Source: Sphingomonas bacterium (lineage in GTDB: Bacteria; Pseudomonadota; Alphaproteobacteria; Sphingomonadales; Sphingomonadaceae). Taken from it: a stretch of DNA of 64,000 bases. The notes beneath the pieces were generated by a model. It did no database searches. It saw nothing but the letters and a program-made list of their open reading frames with translations, and was not told the origin of the DNA. Both the position numbers and the translations under genes were made by a program. The stretch is taken from positions 1 through 64,000 of the forward strand of contig NZ_CAHJWJ010000002.1 in NCBI RefSeq assembly GCF_903642285.1, read 5' to 3'. Position 1 is the stretch's first letter, and each line of letters opens with the position of its first letter. Below, in pieces: positions 18,934 through 27,807 of the stretch.

Positions 18934-21900
18934 TCACCGCGCCAGCAACACCCGCGCCTGACCGGCGATCTGCGCGAGCATCGCGGCATTCGGTGTCGCG
19001 GCATGGCGGGCGCGGTCGATGACGGCCTTGAACTGCGCGACCCGCGCCGCATTGGCCGACAGCCACGCATCCACCGACACCTGCGGTTCGCCGCCGCCGA
19101 CGCGCGCCAGGAAATCCAGCCGCAATTGCTGGAAATCGCGCGCCAGCCCGGCGATCAGCAGCCGCTCCCAGGGGTCGCTCGGCGACAGCCGCGCCGCCGT
19201 CGACTGCGCCCAGTCCAGGCCGAGCGCCTGGCCCAGATGCGTGAAGGCGCGGGTCAGTATCGCCTCGTCGATCCGCAGCCGTTCGCCGAGTGCGGCCAGG
19301 CCGACCGCGCCGTCGAGTGCGAACAGCCGCACGACGCGCTGCGCAAGGTCCGCCGGCGCCCCCGTGGCCGTAAGCGTGGCGGCGATCGCATTGCCCTGTG
19401 CACGTGCCTCGTCGAGCAGCAGCGTCGGGATCTGCCGATCGAGCGCGGCGATGCCGTTCGCCAGCCGCGCGAGCACGCTGCCCGGATCGGTGCCCGGCGC
19501 GCTGACTCGCAACAGGTCCGCGATGTGCGACCGCGCCGCGACCGCGGTCTCGTCGAACAGCGCGATCCGGCCCGCCTCGGGCATCGCGGCGGTCTCGATG
19601 TCCGTCCACAGCGAATCCAGCCCAAGCAGACGTTCGGCGACGACGAACATCGCCGCGATGTCGACCATCGCAGCACCTTCCTCCTCCGCCAGTTCGAACG
19701 GGTAGAGAATACCCATCCGGTTGACGATCCGGTTGGCCAGCTTCGTCGCGACGATCTCGCCGCGCAGCCGATGCGTGTCGATCGCGGTCGTGTACCGTTC
19801 GCGCATCGCGGTCGGGAAGGCGGCGTGGAGGTCGGGCTTCAGCGCGTCGTCGCCCCCCAGCGTCCCGTGCTCGATCGCGTCCTGCAGCGCGAGCTTCGCG
19901 GTCGCGAGCAGCACCGCGAGTTCGGGCCGGGTCAGCCCGCGCCCGTCCTGTCCGCGCCGCATCAGTTCGTCGTTGCTCGCCAATCCCTCGACCGCGCGGT
20001 CGAGCCTGCCGGTTTCCTCGAACATCTCGATCACGCGGACATAGCTCGGGATCGCGGTCGGGCCGTCCTGCTCCGCGATCGACAGCGCCAGGGTCTGGAG
20101 CCGGTTATCCTCCAGCACGAGGTGCGCGACATCGTCGGTCATCTGGGTCAGCAGCGTGTTGCGCGCGTCGAAGGGCAGGCGGCCTTCGTTCATCTCGCGG
20201 TTCAGCGCGATCTTGATGTTGACCTCGTTGTCCGAACAATCGACGCCTGCCGAATTGTCGATGAAGTCGGTGTTGATCCTGCCGCCGCGCAAGGAGAATG
20301 CGATCCTCGCGGCCTGCGTCACGCCCAGGTTGGCGCCCTCGCCGATCGCGGTGACGCGCAGGTCCTCGGCGTCGACGCGCAGCCGGTCGTTCGCCGGATC
20401 GCCCACCGCGATGTTCGCTTCGGACGCGGCCTTCACATAGGTGCCGATGCCGCCGAACCAGAGCAGATCGGCAGGCGCCTTAAGGATCGCGGTGATGAGC
20501 GCCGCCGGTTCCAGCGTGTCGGCCGTGATGCCGAGCGCGGTACGGGCTTCGGGGGACACGCGGATTGTCTTCTCGGTCCGCGCGAAGATGCCGCCGCCCC
20601 TCGAGATCAGCGACGCGTCGTAGTCCGCCCAGGACGAGCGCGGCAGCGCGAACATCCGCGCGCGTTCGGTCCAGCTCACGGCGGGGTCGGGCGCGGGATC
20701 GAGGAAGATGTGGCGATGGTCGAACGCGGCGATCAGTTTCAGCGTCTTCGACAGCAGCATGCCGTTCCCGAACACGTCGCCCGACATGTCGCCGCAGCCG
20801 ACGACGGTGATGGCTTGGGTCTGCACATCGATCCCGCGCTCGGCGAAATGCCGCTGCACGCTGATCCACGCGCCCTTGGCGGTGATGCCCATCGCCTTGT
20901 GGTCATAGCCGTACGACCCGCCGCTGGCGAACGCGTCGCCCAGCCAGTAATCGCGTTCCAGCGCCAGCGCGTTGGCGACGTCGCTGAACGTCGCGGTGCC
21001 CTTGTCCGCGGCGACGACGAAATACGGGTCTTCGCCGTCGAGGATCGTGACACCCTGCGGATGGACGACCTTGCCCGCCGCGATGTTGTCCGTGACCGAC
21101 AGCAAGGCACGGATGAACACGCGGTAGCTCTCGGTGCCCTCCGCCAGCCACGCGTCGCGGCTGACGGGGGAGGGGAGCTGTTTGGGGTAGAAGCCGCCCT
21201 TCGCGCCGGTAGGCACGATCACCGCGTTCTTCACCCGCTGCGCCTTCATCAGGCCGAGGATCTCGGTCCGGAAATCGTCGCGCCGGTCGGACCAGCGCAA
21301 GCCCCCGCGCGCGACCGGGCCGGCGCGCAGGTGGATGCCTTCCACGCGTGGCGAATAGACCCAGATCTCGCGCCACGGCACCGGGGCGGGCAGGCCGGGG
21401 ATCAGGTGGCTGTCGAACTTGAACGCCAGCGCCTCGGCAGCGGCGGCCGCGAAGGCGTTGGTGCGCAGCGTCGCGGCGATCAGGTTGCGATAGGCGCGCA
21501 GGATACGGTCGTCGTCGATCGCCGACACCGCATCGAGCGCTGCCGTCACCGCCATATCGGCGGCGGCGATGTCATGCATGGCGGCCGGATCGTGCGCTGC
21601 GGCGAAGCGGTGGACCAGCGCCTTCGCGAGCGCGGGCGACCGGCGCAACGCATCGACGACGGTCGCCATCCCGTAGGTCAGCCCCGCCTGGCGGAGATAC
21701 CGGAACCAGGCGCGCAACAGGATCACCGATGCGGGCGCGAGGCCGGCCTCGACGATCAGCCCGTTGAACGCGTCGTTCTCCGCCGTCCCGCGCAGCACCG
21801 CGGCGATCGCGTTCTCCAGCACCGCGGGATCGTCCGCGAACGCGCCGCCGCCGACCTCGACCGCGAATTCATGGACATGGGCCGCGGTCTCGTCCGCCAG

Positions 21901-23538
21901 TCTCGTCGGCAATTCGCCGATGACGCGGAAGCCGAAATTCTCCAGCACGGGCACCGCATCGGACAGCGCCAGCGCGCCACCCAGGCGATAGATTTTCAGC
22001 CGCTGCTCCGGCCCCGCCTGCGCCGGATACAATCGCACCGACCGGTCCTGATCGTCGGCCAGCGCGGCGATCCGCTGGATATCCGCGGCCGCCTCGTCGA
22101 TCGTCGTGGCGTTGCGGTAGCTTTGCGGAAAGGTCGCCGCCCAGCGCAGCGCCAGCCGCGCCGCTCGTGCCGGACCGACCTGCTCCGCCAGCGCGGCCTC
22201 GGCATTGGGCACCCAGCCGCGCACCATCTGTTCCAGCCGTCGGTCGAGCGGTGCCGGATCGGGCATCCTCCCGCCGGCGCGGACGTCGATCGTGTACCGG
22301 GTCAGCGCGACGCCGCCGTCCTCGAGCGCGATCGACCAGTTCACGACGATGCCGTTCGCGGCCGCCGCGAGCATTTCGCCGATCGCGACCCGGCGCGACG
22401 TCGTGACTTCGTCGCGCGGCAGCCAGACGAACGCGAACACATGGCGTCCCAGCGCGGACTCGACCAGGACCAATGCCGGTCGCGGCCGGTCCGCCAGCGA
22501 CATCGCAGTCAGCACCAGCCTCTCGAGCGCCGCCGGCGCGAAGGCGCAGACCAGGTCGTGGGGCAGGGCGGTCAGCGCGTGGGTCAGCGCCTTGCCGGTG
22601 TGACCCTTGCGATCGAACCCGAATTTCGCCTCCAGCGCCGCCAGCCGCGCGCGCAGCACGGGGACGTCGCGCGGCGGCGCGGCAAGCGCTGCGCTGGTCC
22701 AAAGCCCGGCATGGATCGACAGGCCGGTCACCGTGCCGTCCGCCTTCACCGGTACGACGACCAGGTCGAGCGGCACCGCCCGGTGGACCGTCGAGATCAG
22801 GCTCGACTTCAGCAGCAGGGGTGCCCCGCCCCCCTGGTCGAACCACGCGGCGGCGAGCGTCCTCGACGCGTCGGCGAGGATCGGCGTGGCATGCGCGTTG
22901 CGCGCGATGCCCAGCGCGACACCCGCGCCTTCCGCCCGGTTCCACATCTGATGGCCCAGCAGCGTGAAATGCCCGTCGAGAAGCCACTGCAGCAGCGCCG
23001 CGCCTTCGCCCTGCGGCAACGCCGCCTCGTCCGCCGCCATCGCGCGCTGCAGCTGTCGCCAGTCGGCGACCGCCGCGCGCACGTCCGCCAGCACCGCGAT
23101 CATCTGATCGATCAGCGTCCGCCGGTCGCGCGCGTCGATCCGGTCCATCTCGATATAGATCAGCGATTCGGGATTACCGGCACCGCCGATATCCGTCAGT
23201 TCGCCCGCGGCATTGCGCGTCGTCCGGACGATGGGGTGGATGATCCGGTCGATCGCGATATCGCGCGCGCCGATCGCGGCGGCGATCGAATCGACGAGGA
23301 ACGGCATGTCGTCGTTGACGATGGCGAGGCGTACCCGCCGGCGCGTATCGTCCGATGCCATCGGCTCGATCGCAATTGCCGGTGCCTCGTCTGTGCGGAC
23401 CAACCCGGTCGCGACGACGAACGCCGCGGCCGCCGCGACCTCCGCAGGACCGAACCCCGTCAATTCGCCCGGTAGCGCGCCCTTGGTCAATCGGGCGGAG
23501 AGCGCGTCCGACAGCGATGTGGTCGAGATGTCAGCCAT
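18934..23538 (-). CDS. gdhB: NAD-specific glutamate dehydrogenase, large (180-kDa) class
   Basis: Oxidative deamination of glutamate to 2-oxoglutarate with NAD. The 1534-residue protein belongs to the GDH-180 class: a long N-terminal regulatory region, then a dehydrogenase core holding VEGIHLRAGPVARGGLRWSDR, the substrate-lysine segment NAVIVPTGAKGGF, VVAADKGTATFSD and the NAD-binding GCGDMSGDVFGNGML, then a long C-terminal helical region. It is slightly shorter than the usual 1600 residues. Single gene with the palindromic repeat at its 3' end. It would feed carbon and nitrogen from the glutamate recycled in the N-methylglutamate pathway, but no direct link is shown. Confidence 0.93.
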   Translation of the reverse strand: MADISTTSLSDALSARLTKGALPGELTGFGPAEVAAAAAFVVATGLVRTDEAPAIAIEPMASDDTRRRVRLAIVNDDMPFLVDSIAAAIGARDIAIDRIIHPIVRTTRNAAGELTDIGGAGNPESLIYIEMDRIDARDRRTLIDQMIAVLADVRAAVADWRQLQRAMAADEAALPQGEGAALLQWLLDGHFTLLGHQMWNRAEGAGVALGIARNAHATPILADASRTLAAAWFDQGGGAPLLLKSSLISTVHRAVPLDLVVVPVKADGTVTGLSIHAGLWTSAALAAPPRDVPVLRARLAALEAKFGFDRKGHTGKALTHALTALPHDLVCAFAPAALERLVLTAMSLADRPRPALVLVESALGRHVFAFVWLPRDEVTTSRRVAIGEMLAAAANGIVVNWSIALEDGGVALTRYTIDVRAGGRMPDPAPLDRRLEQMVRGWVPNAEAALAEQVGPARAARLALRWAATFPQSYRNATTIDEAAADIQRIAALADDQDRSVRLYPAQAGPEQRLKIYRLGGALALSDAVPVLENFGFRVIGELPTRLADETAAHVHEFAVEVGGGAFADDPAVLENAIAAVLRGTAENDAFNGLIVEAGLAPASVILLRAWFRYLRQAGLTYGMATVVDALRRSPALAKALVHRFAAAHDPAAMHDIAAADMAVTAALDAVSAIDDDRILRAYRNLIAATLRTNAFAAAAAEALAFKFDSHLIPGLPAPVPWREIWVYSPRVEGIHLRAGPVARGGLRWSDRRDDFRTEILGLMKAQRVKNAVIVPTGAKGGFYPKQLPSPVSRDAWLAEGTESYRVFIRALLSVTDNIAAGKVVHPQGVTILDGEDPYFVVAADKGTATFSDVANALALERDYWLGDAFASGGSYGYDHKAMGITAKGAWISVQRHFAERGIDVQTQAITVVGCGDMSGDVFGNGMLLSKTLKLIAAFDHRHIFLDPAPDPAVSWTERARMFALPRSSWADYDASLISRGGGIFARTEKTIRVSPEARTALGITADTLEPAALITAILKAPADLLWFGGIGTYVKAASEANIAVGDPANDRLRVDAEDLRVTAIGEGANLGVTQAARIAFSLRGGRINTDFIDNSAGVDCSDNEVNIKIALNREMNEGRLPFDARNTLLTQMTDDVAHLVLEDNRLQTLALSIAEQDGPTAIPSYVRVIEMFEETGRLDRAVEGLASNDELMRRGQDGRGLTRPELAVLLATAKLALQDAIEHGTLGGDDALKPDLHAAFPTAMRERYTTAIDTHRLRGEIVATKLANRIVNRMGILYPFELAEEEGAAMVDIAAMFVVAERLLGLDSLWTDIETAAMPEAGRIALFDETAVAARSHIADLLRVSAPGTDPGSVLARLANGIAALDRQIPTLLLDEARAQGNAIAATLTATGAPADLAQRVVRLFALDGAVGLAALGERLRIDEAILTRAFTHLGQALGLDWAQSTAARLSPSDPWERLLIAGLARDFQQLRLDFLARVGGGEPQVSVDAWLSANAARVAQFKAVIDRARHAATPNAAMLAQIAGQARVLLAR

Positions 23539-23607
23539 GGCTGCCGCGTATGAACCGGGCGGGTGACGTTCTCAAGACGCGAAACGATGTTGCGCCGCAA
23601 CGTAACT

Positions 23608-24885
23608 TTACGCGAGTGCGGTCAATACTCGCTTATTCAGCGCGGCGTCATTGGCGATGCTGCCCACGACATCCAGCGTCCCATCCGCCGCGACCCGTGC
23701 CACCAGCACCACGAGGCTGCCCGGCGTCGCGCCCGTGTCGATCGACACATGCGCCATCGCAGGACGATCGGCGAAGGCGGGCTGCGGCACCGGTACCGCG
23801 ACGTCGGGTTTCCGCGCGGCGCGCTCCGCGGCGACCACCGCCTTCACGCCGCCGTCGAACGCATCGAGGAACAGCGGCAGCCCGCCCGACGCGACGCCGT
23901 TGCGCGCCGCATGCTGCAGCACCGCGGCATATTCGGTCAGCCGGGTCTTGTCGTAATCCGCGCCGAAGACGAGCTTCACGACGGGGGTCATCGGCGCGCG
24001 CGCCTGAACGACGATGCCCGCCCGGCCGAGCAATGCATCGTATTCGGCCTGGGCCCCGGCCGCGGCAATCGCGAAATCATGGGCACGGCCGAGCGCGCGG
24101 TATAGCACCGCACGGCTGCGCGTATCGGCTGCGCGTGCCGCGGCGGCGCTTTCACGCGCCATCATGAGCCGGTCGTCGAGCGATCCGATGAAGACCCCCG
24201 GGATGCTTTCGCCATCGGCTCCGTCATCGGGCGTACCGAAACCGCCGCTGGGGCCGTCCGCCCAGATCGCGGGCTCGCCGGGCATGGCACCGCCATGGAC
24301 GGCGGCGGCCAGTTCGGCGTCGAGCGAGGCCTGGACCTGCTGGTTGGCGACTTCCTTCCAGTTGATGACGCCGTAGATGAAATCGATCGCGTCACCATCC
24401 GACGAGAACGGCATCAGGATCCCGCGATACAGGGTCGTCAGTCCGCGCGTGTTGACGAATTCCGCTTCGAACCCGATCGGCGCGCGATTGGCGATGATCT
24501 GGAGATAATGATCGGTCAGCCGCGAAAGCAACGACCGGGTCGGCACGTCGGCGATCCGCGCGACGCCGATCTCCAGCCCGCATTCCTCGCGTAGCGTTCG
24601 GCCGAGATATGCGATCTTCGGATCATCGATCCCGCCGGAAAAATCGAGCAGCGCGCTGTTCGCGCCGAAATCCACGATAGTGTCGGGATCGAGGTCCGCG
24701 ATCGACGGATAGGGGCGTCCGCGCAGCAGCGACACCCAGTGATTGTACGCGCGGACATGCATCCGCCGCTCGTCGCCGCCCAGGTCGAACATCGCATCGT
24801 CGAAGCTGGCGTCGACATCGGTATCCGCTACATCGTCCTGATCGACGCCGGCGTTCCCCCGGTCAAAGCCGCGTGCGCTGTCCAT
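23608..24885 (-). CDS. PAS-domain protein of unknown function
   Basis: A 425-residue soluble protein. The N-terminal part contains MHVRAYNHWVSLLRGRPYPSI and the LGRTLREECG...RSLLSRLTDHYLQIIANRAPIGFEAEF region, typical of the alphaproteobacterial PAS_5-like sensory domain (DUF1217/PAS-like), followed by YRGILMPFSSDGDAIDFIYGVINW. The C-terminal 200 residues are Ala-rich and helical with no enzymatic motif. Start at 24885 (MDSARGF); a shorter or longer start is possible. It probably senses something through the PAS fold; partner unknown. Confidence 0.7.
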   Translation of the reverse strand: MDSARGFDRGNAGVDQDDVADTDVDASFDDAMFDLGGDERRMHVRAYNHWVSLLRGRPYPSIADLDPDTIVDFGANSALLDFSGGIDDPKIAYLGRTLREECGLEIGVARIADVPTRSLLSRLTDHYLQIIANRAPIGFEAEFVNTRGLTTLYRGILMPFSSDGDAIDFIYGVINWKEVANQQVQASLDAELAAAVHGGAMPGEPAIWADGPSGGFGTPDDGADGESIPGVFIGSLDDRLMMARESAAAARAADTRSRAVLYRALGRAHDFAIAAAGAQAEYDALLGRAGIVVQARAPMTPVVKLVFGADYDKTRLTEYAAVLQHAARNGVASGGLPLFLDAFDGGVKAVVAAERAARKPDVAVPVPQPAFADRPAMAHVSIDTGATPGSLVVLVARVAADGTLDVVGSIANDAALNKRVLTALA

Positions 24886-25064
24886 GCCACAGATCCCCGT
24901 CCGCCAGGGCACATCCCCGACCGCGACGATCCTTGTGCACCGCCCGTGGTAAACGAGACGTAAAGCCCTGCGCCTTCATGATCGATTGGCCCGTCCATGC
25001 TTGTCAGTCGCCCCCCGACCTGTTAGCCGAGCCACCACGTCGGTCGCGAAACGGCCGCCGCCAC

Positions 25065-25140
25065 GCCGCCTTAGCTCAGTTGGTAGAGCATCGCATTCGT
25101 AATGCGGGGGTCACAGGTTCGAGTCCTGTAGGCGGCACCA
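25065..25140 (+). tRNA. tRNA-Thr (anticodon CGU)
   Basis: A full cloverleaf: acceptor GCCGCCU (25065-25071) with AGGCGGC (25130-25136), D arm GCUC...GAGC, anticodon stem UCGCA/UGCGG (C-G pairs plus G-U) around loop UUCGUAA with anticodon CGU, T arm ACAGG/CCUGU with loop UUCGAGU, discriminator A and encoded CCA at 25138-25140. CGU reads ACG threonine codons. Confidence 0.97.
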
Positions 25141-25472
25141 TTCCCGCGGTATAATGGCGCAACTGCACCACAACGATGTTTGTGGTTCGAACTTACAGGG
25201 CCAGCCATATTCGCGGTGTTTGGTAGCAAACGCACCACGGACGGCTTGCTCTCGCTACCGGCGCGTCGGGTGTAAATAGGCGTCGAACTGGGCCCCCAGA
25301 TCGGCGTCCAAGAGGAACCCCCTTTTCTGATGTTAGGCTGTTGTCCCGGTAGTCCATAGGAGTGACCCGCGGCCGTCGCCGCGCGCCGCCACGAGCGCTG
25401 GCGGTGACGGCCGTGGGAGGTTCCTGTGGACCCACCGGGTCAACAACCGGGAGGGGGGTCCGGGGGAGGGTT
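25141..25472. other. Gene-free stretch after tRNA-Thr
   Basis: A 332-bp stretch with no convincing gene. Near 25180-25205 it has GTGGTTCGAAC...GGGCCAGCCA, weakly like the T-loop and 3' end of a tRNA and possibly an eroded attachment site. Its right part probably contains the outer end of the IS21-type element whose istB remnant follows; a terminal inverted repeat could not be fixed with one end only. Confidence 0.4.
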
Positions 25473-25790
25473 TTAGCTGCGGTTTCGCCGCCGCCAGCTG
25501 TCATTGCCGGCCTCGACGATGTCACAGTGGTGAGTGAGCCGGTCGAGCATGGCCGTCGTCATCTTGGGATCGCCGAACACGGACGGCCACTCGCCGAACG
25601 CCAGATTGGTGGTGATGATGACCGAGGTACGCTCGTAAAGCTTGCTGACGAGGTGGAACAGCAGCTGGCCAGCGGAGCGGGCGAACGGAAGATAGCCGAG
25701 CTCATCGAGGACGACGAGATCAAGCCGGGAGAGCTGGGCAGCCAGGGTCCCTGCCTTGCCGATCCGGGCCTCCTCCTCGAGCCGGTTCAC
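25473..25790 (-). pseudogene. istB: Truncated istB (IS21-family helper ATPase), 3' fragment
   Basis: The last 105 or so codons of an IstB-type AAA+ helper protein: [19 protein letters not shown], then Walker [47 protein letters not shown] and the end [11 protein letters not shown]. The N-terminal half with Walker A, and all of istA, are gone: upstream sequence belongs to the sulfotransferase gene, whose stop overlaps this fragment. This is the scar of an IS21-like insertion followed by deletion. Confidence 0.88.
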
Positions 25791-27754
25791 ACACCTAGCG
25801 CAGCTTTCAACGCACCAAGATAGGGTTCGAAATTGCGCCACTGGTCGGCACCGCTTCGATCGATCGGGCGGCGCACCTGCTCGGAGCTTGCGGTGCGGAC
25901 AGCGCGCGCGGTCTCGTAGAATTTCAGGCATGACTCCTCTAATGCCAAGCCCAGGAAATCCAGCATGCGCCTTGTCTGTCCGCCAACATCCTGCAGCAGG
26001 TCTTCGTGGTGGACTGTGAGGATCCGCCCCGGCAGCGCTTCGTCCCAATGATCCATCAGCCGCGTGTAGCCACGGTAATAGCGGCCGATCTGTTCCAGAC
26101 CGTAGCTGAACTCCTGCCCCTCGGCGAACAGCTGCTTGAAGCCGCTGAAACAGCAGGCCATCGGCTCGCGCCGTGCGTCGATGATCCGGGCTTTGGGCAG
26201 CATGAGCGCGATCAGGCCCAGATGCCGGAAGTTGTTGGGCATCTTGTCGATGAAGAACGGCGCACCGGCGCGGTAGGTTCGCGTGTCCGCGATATAGCGT
26301 TCGCCCATCGCCGTTTTACGTGCCGTCGACAGCGTGGCGAGGTCGTGGGGATAATGGGTGGCGGCATCGGCGTCCGTCCTGCCGGATAGCCGTTGCACCT
26401 GGGCGAGCACGTTCGGCAGCTCGGCGGTGCCGTCGATCAGCGAATGGCTGGCAAGAATCTGCTCGATCAAGGTCGATCCGGAGCGCGGCAGGCCGACCAC
26501 GAAGATCGGGTCGGGCGCGGCGCTCCCACCCTCGGACCGCGCGAACAGTTCGGGCGGCGTCGCTGCGATCATCATCGTGATTTCGTCGTCGAACCGATCC
26601 GCGTCATACCCGCTACGCGCCCGCTTCAACGCATTCCCCTGCTCGTAATGAGCGAAGGACGCCGCATAGTCGCCGCGATCCTCAAGCGCCTTGCCGAGCG
26701 CGAAATTCAGATGGATTCGGTCGATCTCGGTCACGCGCGGTGCGCCCTGCCAATGGCGAAGCGCGTCCAGTTCCGCGTCGGTGAACCGGTAGGTCTTGAG
26801 GTTGGCGAGGCTCCAATAGGCATCCCCGAAGTCCGGCCGGGCCTGGTACGCCGCGCGGTAGGCACCGATGGCGGCGTCCTGCCGCCCGATCGTCTTCAAC
26901 GCGTGGCCGCAGGACAGATGGACGCTCTCCGCCTGCGGCCAGGCTTGCAGGACGGTCTCGTAGATCGCGATCGCGCGCTCGAACGCGCCGAGGCCGACGC
27001 AGATGTTGCCAAGCAGCACCTGCCAGGCGATCTTGCCCGGTTCGAGCTCGGCCAGGCGCTCGGCCACGCGCAGGGCTTCCGCATATTTCTGCCGCCGGTT
27101 AAGAACATTTGCCTGTTCGCTCAGCAGGCGCACATCGTCGGGCGCGATCTCCAGCGCAGCCTGTAACAACGTCTCGGCGTCATCGAGGATGTTCATCGCC
27201 AGGCCGATCACCGCCAATTGGCGCATCGCCTCAATATGCCGCGGATTGACCTTCAGGAAAGCGCGGCACAGCGCCTCGGCCTTCAGCAGCCGTTTCTCCG
27301 CGATCAGGTTCTCGACCGCAGCCAATTCGCGCGGCAGCGCCGCCAGCCATGCCGCCTGGCGCTCTGCTTCGGTGGCCAGATGCGGCTGACCGGCATGCTG
27401 GTGGATCGCCTGAAGCGTGCGCCATGACGCCTCGAGCGAGGGATTGAGCGCGACCGCCTTGCCATAGGCACGCGCGGCCTCGTCCATGCGCCCTTTCGCG
27501 CGCATGATATGGCCCTGCTCCTGCAGAGCGCGGCCGTGATCCGGTAACACGTCGAGCAGGCGACCTAGAGCGACCTCGGCTTCATCCAGTCGGTGCGCAT
27601 ACCGCAAACCCACAGCCAGGATGTAAAGGGCATCAGGGTGTTCGGGCCATTTCGCCAACGCCAGTTCGGCTGCGGCGATGCAGCCGGTAATATCGCCCCG
27701 TTTCAGCCGGAGCGCCGCGTCGTCCGTCACTATTGAAGGATCGTCGTTCGTCAT
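25787..27754 (-). CDS. TPR-repeat sulfotransferase family protein
   Basis: About 655 residues: an N-terminal stretch of tetratricopeptide repeats (roughly 15-300, e.g. [34 protein letters not shown]) and a C-terminal sulfotransferase domain with the PAPS 5'-phosphosulfate loop GLPRSGST (from about residue 421) and the HHEDLL stretch. Target unknown; in sphingomonads such proteins are often coded beside a TonB receptor, as here. ATG 27754 is preferred. Its stop lies inside the istB remnant, so the final one or two codons may come from the insertion sequence. It lies 53 bases after the TonB receptor gene and is likely cotranscribed with it. Confidence 0.85.
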   Translation of the reverse strand: MTNDDPSIVTDDAALRLKRGDITGCIAAAELALAKWPEHPDALYILAVGLRYAHRLDEAEVALGRLLDVLPDHGRALQEQGHIMRAKGRMDEAARAYGKAVALNPSLEASWRTLQAIHQHAGQPHLATEAERQAAWLAALPRELAAVENLIAEKRLLKAEALCRAFLKVNPRHIEAMRQLAVIGLAMNILDDAETLLQAALEIAPDDVRLLSEQANVLNRRQKYAEALRVAERLAELEPGKIAWQVLLGNICVGLGAFERAIAIYETVLQAWPQAESVHLSCGHALKTIGRQDAAIGAYRAAYQARPDFGDAYWSLANLKTYRFTDAELDALRHWQGAPRVTEIDRIHLNFALGKALEDRGDYAASFAHYEQGNALKRARSGYDADRFDDEITMMIAATPPELFARSEGGSAAPDPIFVVGLPRSGSTLIEQILASHSLIDGTAELPNVLAQVQRLSGRTDADAATHYPHDLATLSTARKTAMGERYIADTRTYRAGAPFFIDKMPNNFRHLGLIALMLPKARIIDARREPMACCFSGFKQLFAEGQEFSYGLEQIGRYYRGYTRLMDHWDEALPGRILTVHHEDLLQDVGGQTRRMLDFLGLALEESCLKFYETARAVRTASSEQVRRPIDRSGADQWRNFEPYLGALKAALGV

Positions 27755-27807
27755 GGCTTTGCGCGTGGCGATGGGGGGCCGGATTGCCACCCGTCATCGC
27801 CCAATAA

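Noticed and set aside
19003..23475. A 1490-codon open frame on the plus strand opposite the glutamate dehydrogenase
   Set aside because: Antisense shadow made by GC-biased third positions; composition is Arg/Gln/Asp-rich and no domain is recognisable.
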